Under the pieces are notes generated by a model. That model was not told the origin of the DNA, ran no database searches, and saw only the letters and a list, made by a program, of their open reading frames with translations. Of a DNA stretch of 64,000 nt, positions 20,313-30,763 are shown one piece after another; position 1 is the stretch's first letter, and every line of letters begins with the position of its first letter. Source of the DNA: Nitzschia sp. DOCU1 (lineage: Eukaryota; Bacillariophyta; Bacillariophyceae; Bacillariales; Bacillariaceae); the NCBI GenBank assembly GCA_951394045.1, contig OX595991.1, positions 1,674,001-1,738,000 of the forward strand, given 5' to 3'. Both the position numbers and the translations under genes were made by a program.

Positions 20313-21203
20313 ATGATTCCGTTTTCTCGGCGTCTTCTTTCTTCTCCTACCAAGTTACTTCGGTCCACTTCTACAAACTCCAAATCTAAAACAACAACAG
20401 CCATGATTATGAATTACCCTCATCTTGTCTTTGGTTACGGCTCCCTGATTTGCCCAGACTCGCGAGCCATCACGGCACCGACAGTGGCAGATCGCACCAT
20501 ACTTCCCGTATCGATCAAGGGCGTAGAGCGCACCTGGGCCAAGCAGTCGCAAACATCCAAAGCGACGAGTATGGGAGTTCAGTTTCGGGACGGAGCCGAG
20601 TGTGTCGGTGTTTTAGTTCCCGTCAATGACTCGGAACTCGCGGCTTTTGATAAGCGAGAAGTGGGCTACGATCGTTATGAAATCCCACTGGAAGATATCG
20701 AACCCGTCGTACATTTACTGGGAGATGATGACCACACAGTCTATGACAATACCTTTCTCGCAGACAACTTTGATCTCGAATCTTCTTCTCAAGATGATCT
20801 TCCACAAGTGTGGATTTATGTGCAACAAAATCCCATTCCAGCATCGCCTCAATATCCCATTGCACAATCTTACGTGGATATCATGTTGCGTGGATGCTTG
20901 ACGATTTCCGAAGAATTCGCTCATGAATTCATTGAAACTACCAAGGGCTGGCACCCTGCCGAACTCTCGGATGATGACGACAGCAGTATCGACGACAGTA
21001 TGAGTACGGATGGCAGTACCAGCAGCGAACTGGAGGAAGGAGGCTGGTGGGTCGATGATCGCAATGATCCTCTCTATGTTCGGGCGGATTCCGATTATTC
21101 GCTCCGACATGGACCCAAATTGGACAAATTACTCAAAGAAAAGCTTCCCAACAAGTTTGCGACAAGAATACGTCGGGGCAAGTCGCAGTTTCCAAAGCAA
21201 TAA
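20313..21203 (+). CDS. Gamma-glutamylcyclotransferase-fold (GGCT/AIG2-like) protein
   Basis: Single exon, 296 residues. The GGCT signature is HLVFGYGSLICPDS (G41-Y-G-S-L), and the catalytic-type Glu lies in AAFDKREVGYDRYEI, as in gamma-glutamyl and related cyclotransferases. The first 30 residues are Ser/Thr/Arg/Lys-rich without acidic residues and look like an organelle presequence; if translation begins at the second Met cluster (MIMNY, about residue 31) the protein would be cytosolic. An acidic Asp/Ser insertion (about 215-240) near the C-terminus is unusual. The likely reaction is cyclisation of a gamma-glutamyl compound with release of the amine partner; substrate cannot be told. Confidence 0.82.
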   Translation: MIPFSRRLLSSPTKLLRSTSTNSKSKTTTAMIMNYPHLVFGYGSLICPDSRAITAPTVADRTILPVSIKGVERTWAKQSQTSKATSMGVQFRDGAECVGVLVPVNDSELAAFDKREVGYDRYEIPLEDIEPVVHLLGDDDHTVYDNTFLADNFDLESSSQDDLPQVWIYVQQNPIPASPQYPIAQSYVDIMLRGCLTISEEFAHEFIETTKGWHPAELSDDDDSSIDDSMSTDGSTSSELEEGGWWVDDRNDPLYVRADSDYSLRHGPKLDKLLKEKLPNKFATRIRRGKSQFPKQ

Positions 21204-21328
21204 TAATGTAACACCAAACTGGGGCTAAAAGATTGTACATTAATGCCATTTGAACATTTGCACTCGTTACTAGATTAGGTAGACACTTGATTGGTTCGTT
21301 GCCATATCTAATAGCCGATTGTTACCGT

Positions 21329-22858
21329 CTAGTTTCCAGTTGTGGAACACGTTGCTCCTTTACAATGAAGCAACTCCTGCAGACGATGCTCGTAACGTTG
21401 TCGTTGTACCTTGATGAGTGTGGAAATATCATTGTCCAACTGGTGGGGATTCGTCTTTAGGTCGTAATATTCGACAAAGGATTCATCGTCGACAAAACGA
21501 CAGTAAATACTATCTTCCGTCTCACCATCCACGGTCCGGACGCAGTGATAGGTATTGTTGAAGCTATCGGGCATCCACAAAACATCGTCCCAGGGATAGG
21601 GGCACTCAGACATTCCACATGGATTCTGACCTTCTCCATTGTAGGATATCAACAAGTCGCGGCGGCGAGCAAAGTCAGAAGCAGCATCGCCCCGGGCATA
21701 TCGCCAGAATGACATTCCATCCATTGCATTGTTGTCCACCGCAACACGTGCTTGTACAATATCCAAAATCGTCGGTGCAATGTCAATGTTGGCAACAATT
21801 GCCGTGGATTCAGAGGCAGGAATAATGCCTGGTCCTCGTATGCAAAAGGGTACTCGAATGTCATTTTCGTACAAATGACGCTTGTCCATGGAAAGGCGAT
21901 GTTGTCCAAACTGATATCCATTATCACTGGTATACATAATGACGGTATGATCCAGTTGGCTGCTATCCTCCAGTTGCTCTACCATTTCGGCCACGTGCAA
22001 ATCAATGCTCTTGAGTGCCTCCAGTCGCATTTGATAGTAGCGATCGACGGCGGCTGCCGTCGCTTCACTCATGGGATGTAACTGGCGCAAAAGCCAATGC
22101 TTTTGTTGCATAAAGTGATCCGAGGCATTGTAATTCTCCGTCAGAGGTGGGTGATGATCCGTCATGGTGCCGACTGCCCAGGGAGCGGGAGTAAACGGCC
22201 CATGTGGGGTGGGCCACGCCGCTACAATCAACCAAGGCTCTGGTAACTCTGCCATCCAGTTCAATACTTGTTGGTTCATAACACTGGGAAGGTAATCTCG
22301 AGGGTACTGATCGCCATATTTGGCTCGAACTGACTCTTGATTCGTTCCTCCTTTCACCAAGCTGTAATTGTAGTACTGAGAATTTCCCACTAAACCCCAC
22401 CAATGATCCCATCCTTTTGGAACGGCACTGGAGTTCTTGTAACCATACATGTTGAGATACTTTCCAGTGTACGCTGTCGTATATCCCGCGGCTTGTGCGT
22501 GCACAGCAAAGGTATGATTTTCTTCCATGTCCGCAATCCAGGCGCTACCATAGCAATTACCAGCAATCGAATTGTTAGTTACGCCACAATTGTGCAAGTA
22601 TCGACCCGTCATAATGGAACTGCGGGACGGACAACAAATGGGTGTATGAACAAAGGCATTCTTAAAAGTCATGCCCGATTCTTGCAACAATGTTTTGACG
22701 TGTGGCATGTGATCAAAGGAACCCAAAAGCACATCTTGGTCGTCTGTGAGTAACAGGAGGATGTTAGGGCGAGGATCCTGGCTTTCGACAGCGGCTGTCA
22801 CGACAAGAAATGGAAGTACATGCAGTACTTGTAGTAGTAATCGGTTCATCACTTTCAT
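21329..22858 (-). CDS. Sulfatase, N-acetylglucosamine-6-sulfatase-like (GNS family)
   Basis: Single exon, 509 residues. It has a signal peptide (about 1-26), then RPNILLLLTDDQD with the metal-binding Asp pair D39/D40. The sulfatase signature is C75-C-P-S-R at 75-79 (PICCPSRSSIMTGRY); C75 would become formylglycine. HGPFTPAPWA and YTSDNGYQFGQHRLSMDKRH are the usual downstream metal and substrate motifs. The sequence pattern is closest to GNS-type glucosamine-6-sulfatases and plant/algal arylsulfatases. There are many N-glycosylation sites. It probably removes sulfate esters from sulfated polysaccharides in the secretory route or outside the cell. Confidence 0.9.
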   Translation of the reverse strand: MKVMNRLLLQVLHVLPFLVVTAAVESQDPRPNILLLLTDDQDVLLGSFDHMPHVKTLLQESGMTFKNAFVHTPICCPSRSSIMTGRYLHNCGVTNNSIAGNCYGSAWIADMEENHTFAVHAQAAGYTTAYTGKYLNMYGYKNSSAVPKGWDHWWGLVGNSQYYNYSLVKGGTNQESVRAKYGDQYPRDYLPSVMNQQVLNWMAELPEPWLIVAAWPTPHGPFTPAPWAVGTMTDHHPPLTENYNASDHFMQQKHWLLRQLHPMSEATAAAVDRYYQMRLEALKSIDLHVAEMVEQLEDSSQLDHTVIMYTSDNGYQFGQHRLSMDKRHLYENDIRVPFCIRGPGIIPASESTAIVANIDIAPTILDIVQARVAVDNNAMDGMSFWRYARGDAASDFARRRDLLISYNGEGQNPCGMSECPYPWDDVLWMPDSFNNTYHCVRTVDGETEDSIYCRFVDDESFVEYYDLKTNPHQLDNDISTLIKVQRQRYEHRLQELLHCKGATCSTTGN

Positions 22859-23342
22859 GGTAATTTACTCTATTATCAGTCAGATGCGGGTTTTGTTGGG
22901 CTAGGAAGAAAGGATATCCTTCGCGGAACGCTTGGCGAGAGAGAGACAAAAGGTCATGGTGTCGGGATGGATCATTGGAGGGAGGATTTTCTGTGTCGTG
23001 CGAGATCTTTTAAAGGATTTTTGGTCGACTGGGTCAGAAATAAAGAAAGGGGGAAGGTTTCCCCAAATTTCCCCCACCCCACGATAGTGACATCATCGAT
23101 CGACCTCTTTTCCCGGTGATGGCACGAAGATTGCTCATCCCCACAACATCAACTTCGGCAGCAGCGGCCGAGACTACTAGTTCGTATTGCAGTTTATCTG
23201 CTGTCGTGGATATAACATAGTTCAATCCTTTGTACATGTCACTGTTGTGATCGTGGTCGATCCAGAGAGAGAGAGACAGAGAGATATCTTCGCGTTAGAG
23301 TTGGTCTGATTACCCTGACAACAATAACTCGAGGGATATACA
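22859..23342. promoter_or_regulatory. Divergent promoter region (sulfatase / HCF173) with GA tracts and a C/G hairpin
   Basis: 484 bases. GA tracts lie near 22935-22947 (about 80 bp from the sulfatase ATG) and 23264-23284 (about 60 bp from the HCF173 ATG). A G5AA..TTTC5 inverted repeat spans about 23049-23075. Confidence 0.45.
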
Positions 23343-25879
23343 ATGAGGGTTCCACGGGTATTGCCCTTTGTTCGGCTGGGGTTGCTATTGTTGCTTTCGG
23401 TAAATCTTTCGTCGGCCTTGGTTTCTCAGTATCATCAAACCAGTGGACATCAGGCTGCTTCGACACACTCATCATCATCGAAACTGTTGGCATCAAATCG
23501 CCGCCGCCCTCCACGAGGAGCAGGATCCAAGTTGACAACCTTTGGCGTACTGCAGAGGACAACTCCACTCGTCCTGTCGTCTTCGGTGAGTGATGACGAT
23601 GACGAATCTTCTCAACCAAACGCCGCAAGGGCCAAGAAAGCAGGCAGCAACAAGTCGTCCAGCAAGAACAAGAAAAAAGTGCTCAAAAAGAAGACCACCA
23701 CCACTCCCGCCATGACTGCCGCCGAAAAGGAAGAAGAAAAGGCAAGAAAAAAGGCAGAAATTATGAAGCAGTTACGAAGCAAGCTCGAGGAAAAGAAATC
23801 TTCCTCCGACAAGGGCAACAATAATTTGCTGGGTAAACTGAATCCCTTTCAGGCTGGGCAGAGTCTACGGCAGACCCTTGGAACACTGACATCCCTTGGA
23901 TCAGGGTTGAATCAAGAGACTAAACAGAAGTATTACTTGGATGATCGGTTCTTGGAAAGTAGTGGTGGTATGCTATCCGAACGCAATCCCTACTTGGAAC
24001 GGCAAGAAAATAACAATTATGTGCCAGAAGTTTTAGTGATCGGCGCTACGGGCGAAATTGGACGCTTGGTAGTGCGCCGGTTGTTGTTGGATGGTCGATT
24101 TCGAGTCCGAGTTTTGGTACGGGACCTATATTCGCAGACACTGAATTTGCTGGGCACGGGCGTGACGTACTGTCAGGGTGATCTCGGAAACATGGAAAGT
24201 TTGGAGTACGCATTGACAGATGTTGACAAAATTGTCTTTTGTGCATCAGCTCCGCGACCTGACGAACCAGACTTTCAAGAGAAATTCCAGTACTATTTAA
24301 AGGAGAATTTGGATTCAAAGGTCGAAGATTTAGTCGCAGGCAATGACAAGGAAACGCAGGTTTCTTCGAAGAGTGACTTGGAATGGGAGCAACTCAGCTC
24401 CATTTTAGAGGTCCGGGCGCAATTGGCGGAACAGGTGGACTATATTGGAATGCAAAATTTGGTTCGAGCTTACCAGAATGTTCGTCATGCAGACTATGGT
24501 ACTTCACAAACTGCCAAACGATCAGTCTTTAAGTTTTCGAGCCGACCAGACGACTTCAAATTGTTTTCTCTCGACGATGACACGGTCGACTTTTTGGCCA
24601 GCAAAATTGTTGAAGACGAGACTTCGGATGATGAAGTCATAAATGAGAATCCCGTCGCGGAAGACGATGACGACAACGTCCAACCCTACGCGGATTATGA
24701 CTACAGCGAGTATGACGAGGACGAGTACTATGATGAATCGTACTACGAAGACGTTGAGGCACGTCGTGACGCTACGGTGAAATCACAAATCCAATGGATT
24801 CGCAACGAATTTGGTCATGGAGTGTTTGTGGGAAAGGTTCCCAAGATTGACCGTGCGGGCATTGGTGGGGAAGCGGCGATTGTGAGCAGTCGGCTTCGTT
24901 CTCGAGAGGATCCGGAGAGTGGAATCGATTTGAGTACGGGCTTTGCTGGTTTCATAGTACGACTAGTTGGGGATGGAAGCACCTATGAAGCATTTGTGAG
25001 AACTGGTGCTTACGAGGATTCAGGTATCGAGTATGTATGTGAATTTTCAACTGCTACAAAGCCAACAAACCGCGACATGAAGTCACGCAACAAGTTCATT
25101 ACAGCGAGGCTCCCATTTGAGAACTTCAAGCCTGTCCTGCGGAGGGCGACATTCGGGAACCCTGTTGTCCCTCCTTTCCAAGGAAGTGATGTTCGACATA
25201 TCGGTTTCCGGTACCGCAGCGCCAGTAATCCAAGGCAGAACCAATTACAAGAAGGTGAAAATGTCGGCTTTTACATTGCATTGTCGTATCTGAAGGTCTA
25301 TAGGCTCCAACCCGAGCCGGAATTCGTCTATCTTAGCGATGCACGAATACCTCCTGTGGTACGCAGTGGCATGGTGCGGCATGACCAACGGCGACTACTT
25401 TTGAGCGCGGACTCGTCAGACGGAGGCGGGGAATCTGGCGATGTGGTACAAATTTTGGATGGGAAAACTCTAGAGAGCATCACAACGCTGGAACGAAGCC
25501 CCGAAGAAACCTACTTCAAATTTCGAGGTGAGGAAGTCCTCAAGAGCAGTGGCCTTAGCTACACAATCGTCCGAGTCGCTGGTTACAACGAATCGCCTTC
25601 GGGAGAAGCAAGCACAATCGATTTGACTTCGGTAAGTGGCCTTGAAGACCATCGATCAACAGCACTCTCCTCGCTCACATCGTGTTTTCTATATTTTGAA
25701 ACCAGACAAACAACGTTATGACACCGGTGTCTAGAGCGGAAGCAGCCCAAGTGTGCGTGAGTGCTCTTTTGGACCCACATGCTTTGAACAAAAGTGTTTA
25801 CATAGGCAAGCAAAAAGGCTCGGCTCTTGATGAAGACATATCAGCCAAGTTTGCCGCACTTCCTAGTGACTCTACATAG
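23343..25879 (+). CDS. HCF173: HCF173-like protein: atypical SDR with inserted CIA30 domain
   Basis: Two exons, 23343-25631 and 25706-25879, with a 74-nt intron (GTAAGT..ACCAG, phase 0), giving 820 residues. Residues 1-26 are a signal peptide, then a Ser-rich and Lys-rich region (about 95-160) typical of a secondary-plastid presequence and linker. The NAD(P)-binding SDR half starts at about 229 (EVLVIGATGEIGRLVVRRLL). A CIA30 domain follows an acidic Tyr/Asp linker, at about 490-655 (FAGFIVRLVGDGSTYEAFVR). Then the SDR fold resumes with EEVLKSSGLSYTIVR and the exon-2 tail VSRAEAAQVCVSALL. An SDR split by CIA30 is the architecture of plant HCF173, which activates translation of the D1 (psbA) mRNA. 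I infer the same chloroplast role. Confidence 0.8.
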
Positions 25880-25999
25880 GGCACAAGTAAAACTACTTTG
25901 TGAATCCGTTTGCTAAAACTTGCCATATAAAATTCTATTGTTAACATGTTATATTAAGCTTTGACACTCATTTACAAGGTTGTAAAGTTCCCGTGAATC

Positions 26000-28275
26000 T
26001 CATGCCAGAACTCCGACGTCGTCCTCGGAGACTCGTGGGACCATCTCCCCTTCGTCCATAGCTGTCATTTCACAATAAGCGGTTTCCTCCTTTTCGACGA
26101 CGGAGATTCGTGGAACCATCTCTCCTTCATCGTCCATACCTTGCATTTCAACATAATCTGTTTCTTGCTCTTTCTCTACCAGCTCAAAGCTCTCCGCTTT
26201 CAGTTCTTGCTGGATACCCACAAAGCCATCAAAAATTCTTGCTTTTGCCAATCCTGCCACAACAACGAGGAGGGCCGAGAAAAAGCAGGCAAGTCCGATG
26301 ATTTGAAAGGGCCATACCACGTAGTCTCCGTAGTTTCCAAACTCCCATTGGCCATGGTTTGTGCGAGAAAATGCCAGATTGAAGAATAGCACAAGCAGAA
26401 CCTGAGGGATGACGTGTTTGATGACAACAGCCCAAGCGTAGGGAATGTACCCTACTGATTCTTCCATCTCTGCTCTCAAATCAAGAATGTTACCCATGAG
26501 GAGTTCATGCGAAAGACTCTTCAGTGTATGCCCAGCCTCGATATTTTGTAGGCTATCCAGTTTCTCGTAGCAATAGTAAGCGCCCATACCATAAATTGTA
26601 ACCAAACACAACACTCCGAGCAGAAAAGTATTTCCTGCAACTCCAAACCATACAAGAGATGCAAGGAAGACTGATCCGAAGGTGGCGACCATGTACGTGT
26701 AAACTAGGTTGAAGCCCAAAATCTTGATTTGATTTTGGATGTTGTACATCCATCCAGCTGAGAAAGCCTTGCAGAATCCCAAGAACAGAAGGACAAAGTT
26801 GACATAAAAGTCGACCACATCAAGAAATTGCAAGGCTGCGTTCGTTGTGTAGAGTAATCCGCACAAGAAACCTAGTGAGCAGATGCAAGCGACCAGCTGG
26901 GGCTTGGTCAACTTATTGTATGTAGAGTCTTCAATGACGGAGACGATTGCTTCGACAGTGGCGAATGCGCCGTCGAGACCAAGCAGAACCAGGTTGAAAA
27001 ACAAGAAGCGCACCCAATGGAGACCAAGGGGAATCGTTGACAAAGCTGCTGGGTATGCCGCAAAAAGAAAGGCGGGCCCCGCTTGAATTCTGAAATCCGC
27101 TTCAAGTGTCGAGATATATCCTAGAATACCAAAGACGCAGAGACCGGAGACAAAACTGAACATTGTATTTGAAACCGCAATGATAATTGAGTTTTGAAAC
27201 GCCGGTGCGTCGCGTTCACAGTGCGAACCAAAAGCTGTCATCACACCGAACTAAACAAATCGATAAGTCAACAAGCAAGGTTTTCCCAGTTCCCTATGGA
27301 TCCGAAAGCTTACCGCGATGCCAAGAGAAAAGAAGCTCTGGGACACAGCCGTTGACCACACATCTGGTTTGTCAACGAGTACCGCCCAGTCCCAATTTCC
27401 AATATATTCCGAGATGCTCTTTGATGCTCCAGGCAAGGTGACAGAGCGAACCAGAAGGATGAGAAGCATAACGATTGGAAGACCCATGGTCACGTAGGCG
27501 ATGCGTCCAGTCCACCTGATTCCGAAAGCGGTGCATGAACCGACCACAATCCAGGTCATGGCCAGGTAGACAACGTTCGCGACGACAAGGTGGTTGGGTC
27601 TCATATCCTCGTCCAATGTCGAAGTACCGATCACATCTTGGAAGAAGTATTTACTAGCCTCACTGCCACTGATATCCTCCCAATCATCACGCATTTTCCC
27701 AAAGGATTCTGATGTAATACAAAGAGTGAGCGAGGACCAGAATCGACAACGTCGCGATGATCTTCCAAGACGTACCGAAGAAAACGCGGAGGCACCACGA
27801 AATCAAAGGAGCGTAGTAACAGACCACAAAGAAACCACACAAAATGCTTGCCAAGCCCGCACCCCTGAAGTGCTTGGAGAAGTACCCTGAGATGACAACT
27901 TCACTTTTTTGAAGATGTTGCCCCATTGCGATCTCATGAATTAGGAGCGGGATTCCGATGAAAATTAGACCAAGCAAGTACGGTAGAAGGGCGACCCCAC
28001 CTCCATATTCTGTGGGATTTAAAAGTACAACGCATGAGCATAGCGCTTCACAATCTTGACGGCAGATCCAATTCCGACATACCGTGAACCATTGCAGGAA
28101 AACGCCAGACGTTCCCAAACCCCACCGCGGCCTACAAAAAAAGCAATCCGGTCAGAGCCATGTTCACAGAGGTAGCTGATACAGAACCATGTCGCGGCTT
28201 TCAACTTACCCCAATCGCGGCAAACAAGAAGGCCGGTCGACTGGACCAAGTCTCTCTATTTTCCGTGGCAGTCAT
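26000..28275 (-). CDS. Sodium:neurotransmitter symporter (SLC6/NSS) family transporter
   Basis: Five exons on the minus strand: 28275-28210, 28131-28083, 28009-27776, 27708-27314 and 27250-26000, with introns of 78, 73, 67 and 63 nt (donors GTAAGT, GTATGT, GTACGT, GTAAGC), giving 664 residues. Joining restores the TM1 signature: RPAFLFAAIG, then AAVGFGNVWRFPAM, then VHEYGGGVALLPYLL, where sodium and substrate bind at the unwound TM1. SQSFFSLGIA joined to FGVMTAFGS is the TM6 region. About 12 hydrophobic helices are visible. The cytosolic C-tail carries two near-identical copies of Y-x-E-M-x-x-M-D-E-G-E-M-V-P-R. It likely imports an amino acid or related solute with Na+; substrate cannot be assigned. 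Confidence 0.9.
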
Positions 28276-29222
28276 CGTGATGTAAAGCTAATGTTGTGAG
28301 TTGCTGGCCCTGTCGTTTCAAGGCAACGATCTTTTCGTGCCGTTCTTGCTCATGGAGTGACAACCAAGGTGCGTTTGGCAGCTTTTCAACGCTTGGTGGC
28401 AACGCATGATGCACATGAATAAAGTGAGCCAAGATTTTTGCGGAAATGCGTAGAATCCTACGCAATCCACATGCCGGAAAATTTGGTTATGGTGTGCGCC
28501 CGACCTCATTTTTCGCGCCGGGCGAACCTGAAAATCCAACTGCCCAGCAACTCTCCACTCCGCTTTTCCGAGCATCGCGCCGCCAAAACGTCGACGTGAC
28601 AGGTGCTTCCCCATGCTTTCGCTTATCTATAATTCCAACCCTACTGCAGCAACTGCATCCCATAAGATTCTGTAATATATAATCATCTTTAAAAGAGGGA
28701 CACTACCAATTTAGCTTGGCTTATACTCAGCAGTAACTACTACTACTACTAGACGTTCGGGGGGCGATCGAAAATCTGATTGTTCTCCTTTTCTTGAGAC
28801 AAGTCAAAGAGCATCATACCTTACCGTGAGTGCGATGGTGTTGTAACCCAAATGCTCTCGTCTTGTCAAGATACAAAATCGTTTTACGAGTACTCGTAGA
28901 GCACAGACAGTAATGCTTGCGTGCCGCTATTTGAACGAGAGGACTGACTCGACATTCAGTCGTCCGAGTCATACAAGTGCAGGCACGCCCGCTCGCGGAA
29001 AGCAGGACGAGATTCATTTCGTTTTTCAAAGCTCTGATTAAAATATAGAACAGTTGAACGTTATATAAAGGTTATATTTAGTCCATCGAGTCAATTGTCG
29101 CTAATTCGCGATTTTCTCATCGCTCACTTTCTCAAGCCCTCCTCGAGCAAGTCGATGCATTCTGAGTAGAAACCTGCCACCGACACCACCAAAACCCGCT
29201 TCGACCCGTATGCATTGGCACC
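28276..29222. promoter_or_regulatory. Divergent intergenic region, 947 bases
   Basis: Lies between the transporter and an unknown gene on opposite strands. Short overlapping frames (28256-28682, both strands) have no motif support. A CTACTACTACTACTAG run lies near 28738-28752. No RNA gene is recognised. Confidence 0.35.
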
Positions 29223-30230
29223 ATGACGAAAACAAGCTTGGGTGACATTGCTGAAGGCATGGTAGCACAAGACTACCCTGGCTTTGGATTGGTAGGACAC
29301 GGGCGAGGCGACGAAAATGATTTGTTCCAGGCATCGTTAACCAGGACCCAGCACTGCAAAGTCGAGGGTTCTGAAATCAGTGACGCTGTAGAAAACATCA
29401 TGCTGATTGACAAATCCAAGCTTTTCAAGAACGAAACGAAACGCTGCCTAACTCCTCGCAATGAGAATGGTGAGAAAACTGATCGCTTCATTGAAAAGCC
29501 GACGACCAAGGAAGACGTTCCATTGCTCCAACGCCTACGAGTGGTCGATGCCGAATCTCGAAAGACCCGGCCTTGTACCCCTAAAAAGCCGCTTCCACAA
29601 GAAGTCTTTGTTGCCAGTTTTGGCAGCGAGGATGGCGATGGTGTGCTTCCGGCTGTGACAGCCTTCTCGGAGCTTGGTGTAGATGGAATGGCGTCCGCTC
29701 GCACACTCGAAAGGAGAACCCCAATGAAGTTTACTTTCGATGGAGTTGTCCCATCTCAATCGTCCCTTGACGAGATCGACGTACCCCCAGATGATGTGAT
29801 GCTTGCCCGAAGTAACTCGTCTCCTATTATTGACGTTCCTCCCGCATTCTTCCCTGGTCTCGAATACGAAGCTGAAGATGGAAGTTTGGGATTTGAATCG
29901 TTGGATCGCGAAGATGAGGCATTGCCAGTAGCAGCGCCGGTTGGGGGAGCTGGGGAAGACACGAGAAATAGAGAACGATGTATAAGCACATCGGAGGCTT
30001 CAATCGAATTCAGTGAGTCGCAGCACTTTCGAAACTGCGAGCAGCTGGTGGCTGACAGCTACAAAATCTTTTCGCCCCGGAACGATTGGGACGGCAGCCC
30101 GGGAAAACAAGAAAAGCCGATTGACCACGGCTTCGACGTGATCATCAAATCGCCCCTCAGTCCAAAGAAAGAAGAGAAGCAAGAGTCGGCAATCCCTTGG
30201 ATTGACTTTAGCTTCTTCCAGCTATGGTAG
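29223..30230 (+). CDS. Unrecognised acidic, probably disordered protein
   Basis: Single exon, 335 residues; the ATG has good context (GCACCATGACG). Composition is rich in Glu, Asp, Ser and Pro, with several Ser-Pro and Thr-Pro sites (CLTPRNENG, RPCTPKKP, RRTPMKF, KSPLSPKK) that could be proline-directed kinase targets. There is no signal peptide, membrane helix or known domain. The C-terminus is unusually aromatic and hydrophobic (IPWIDFSFFQLW), which might act as a short docking peptide. Function is not inferred. Confidence 0.6.
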   Translation: MTKTSLGDIAEGMVAQDYPGFGLVGHGRGDENDLFQASLTRTQHCKVEGSEISDAVENIMLIDKSKLFKNETKRCLTPRNENGEKTDRFIEKPTTKEDVPLLQRLRVVDAESRKTRPCTPKKPLPQEVFVASFGSEDGDGVLPAVTAFSELGVDGMASARTLERRTPMKFTFDGVVPSQSSLDEIDVPPDDVMLARSNSSPIIDVPPAFFPGLEYEAEDGSLGFESLDREDEALPVAAPVGGAGEDTRNRERCISTSEASIEFSESQHFRNCEQLVADSYKIFSPRNDWDGSPGKQEKPIDHGFDVIIKSPLSPKKEEKQESAIPWIDFSFFQLW

Positions 30231-30763
30231 ATGGATACAGGGGGCGGACGCAGGAAACTTCGTTCACCTGACATTGTTGCTTTGTTGAAGCCTAGCTAGT
30301 GGAGCTAAGCAGCTTTTGTTGTATAATAAGGGAATCATAATCAGTAAAATAGTGAGGAGAAAGGGAGACGAGGTCGCGTGCAGGATCTCGTCACTGTATT
30401 TGCTTGAATAGATCTCCTGTCCTACCGTCCATTGGCGTCATTGATGTACATACGGCTAGCATAGCTTTATTGGTGGCGCCCTTTTGCAATGGCTTATGTT
30501 TTGTTGTGGTGTGCCTTTGGTCGCGTAGGGAGCTCGGCCTGCTCTTTTTTCTTGGAATTGAATACCAACATATTTCTGACTTACTCGCGTGTGTCACACA
30601 CATGTTATCGCTAACTTTTGCGATATCGCGAGTCCAATGCTCGTGAATTTTGCACGAACGGCGGTCTCCCACTTTTTCTGCGAAGACAGCTAGCAACAAC
30701 TCCTTGTTGCATCAAACAAACAAACCCAGACTCGTCTTTTACTCATACAATCCCCATATAATC
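30231..30763. other. Intergenic region, 533 bases
   Basis: Separates two plus-strand genes and holds the 3' flank of the first and the promoter and 5' UTR of the second. Small frames on both strands lack support. Confidence 0.35.

Noticed and set aside
27687..27775. Treating the SLC6-type gene as several frameshifted fragments
   Set aside because: Strong GT..AG signals with matching phases join all five exons and restore the NSS signature motifs.
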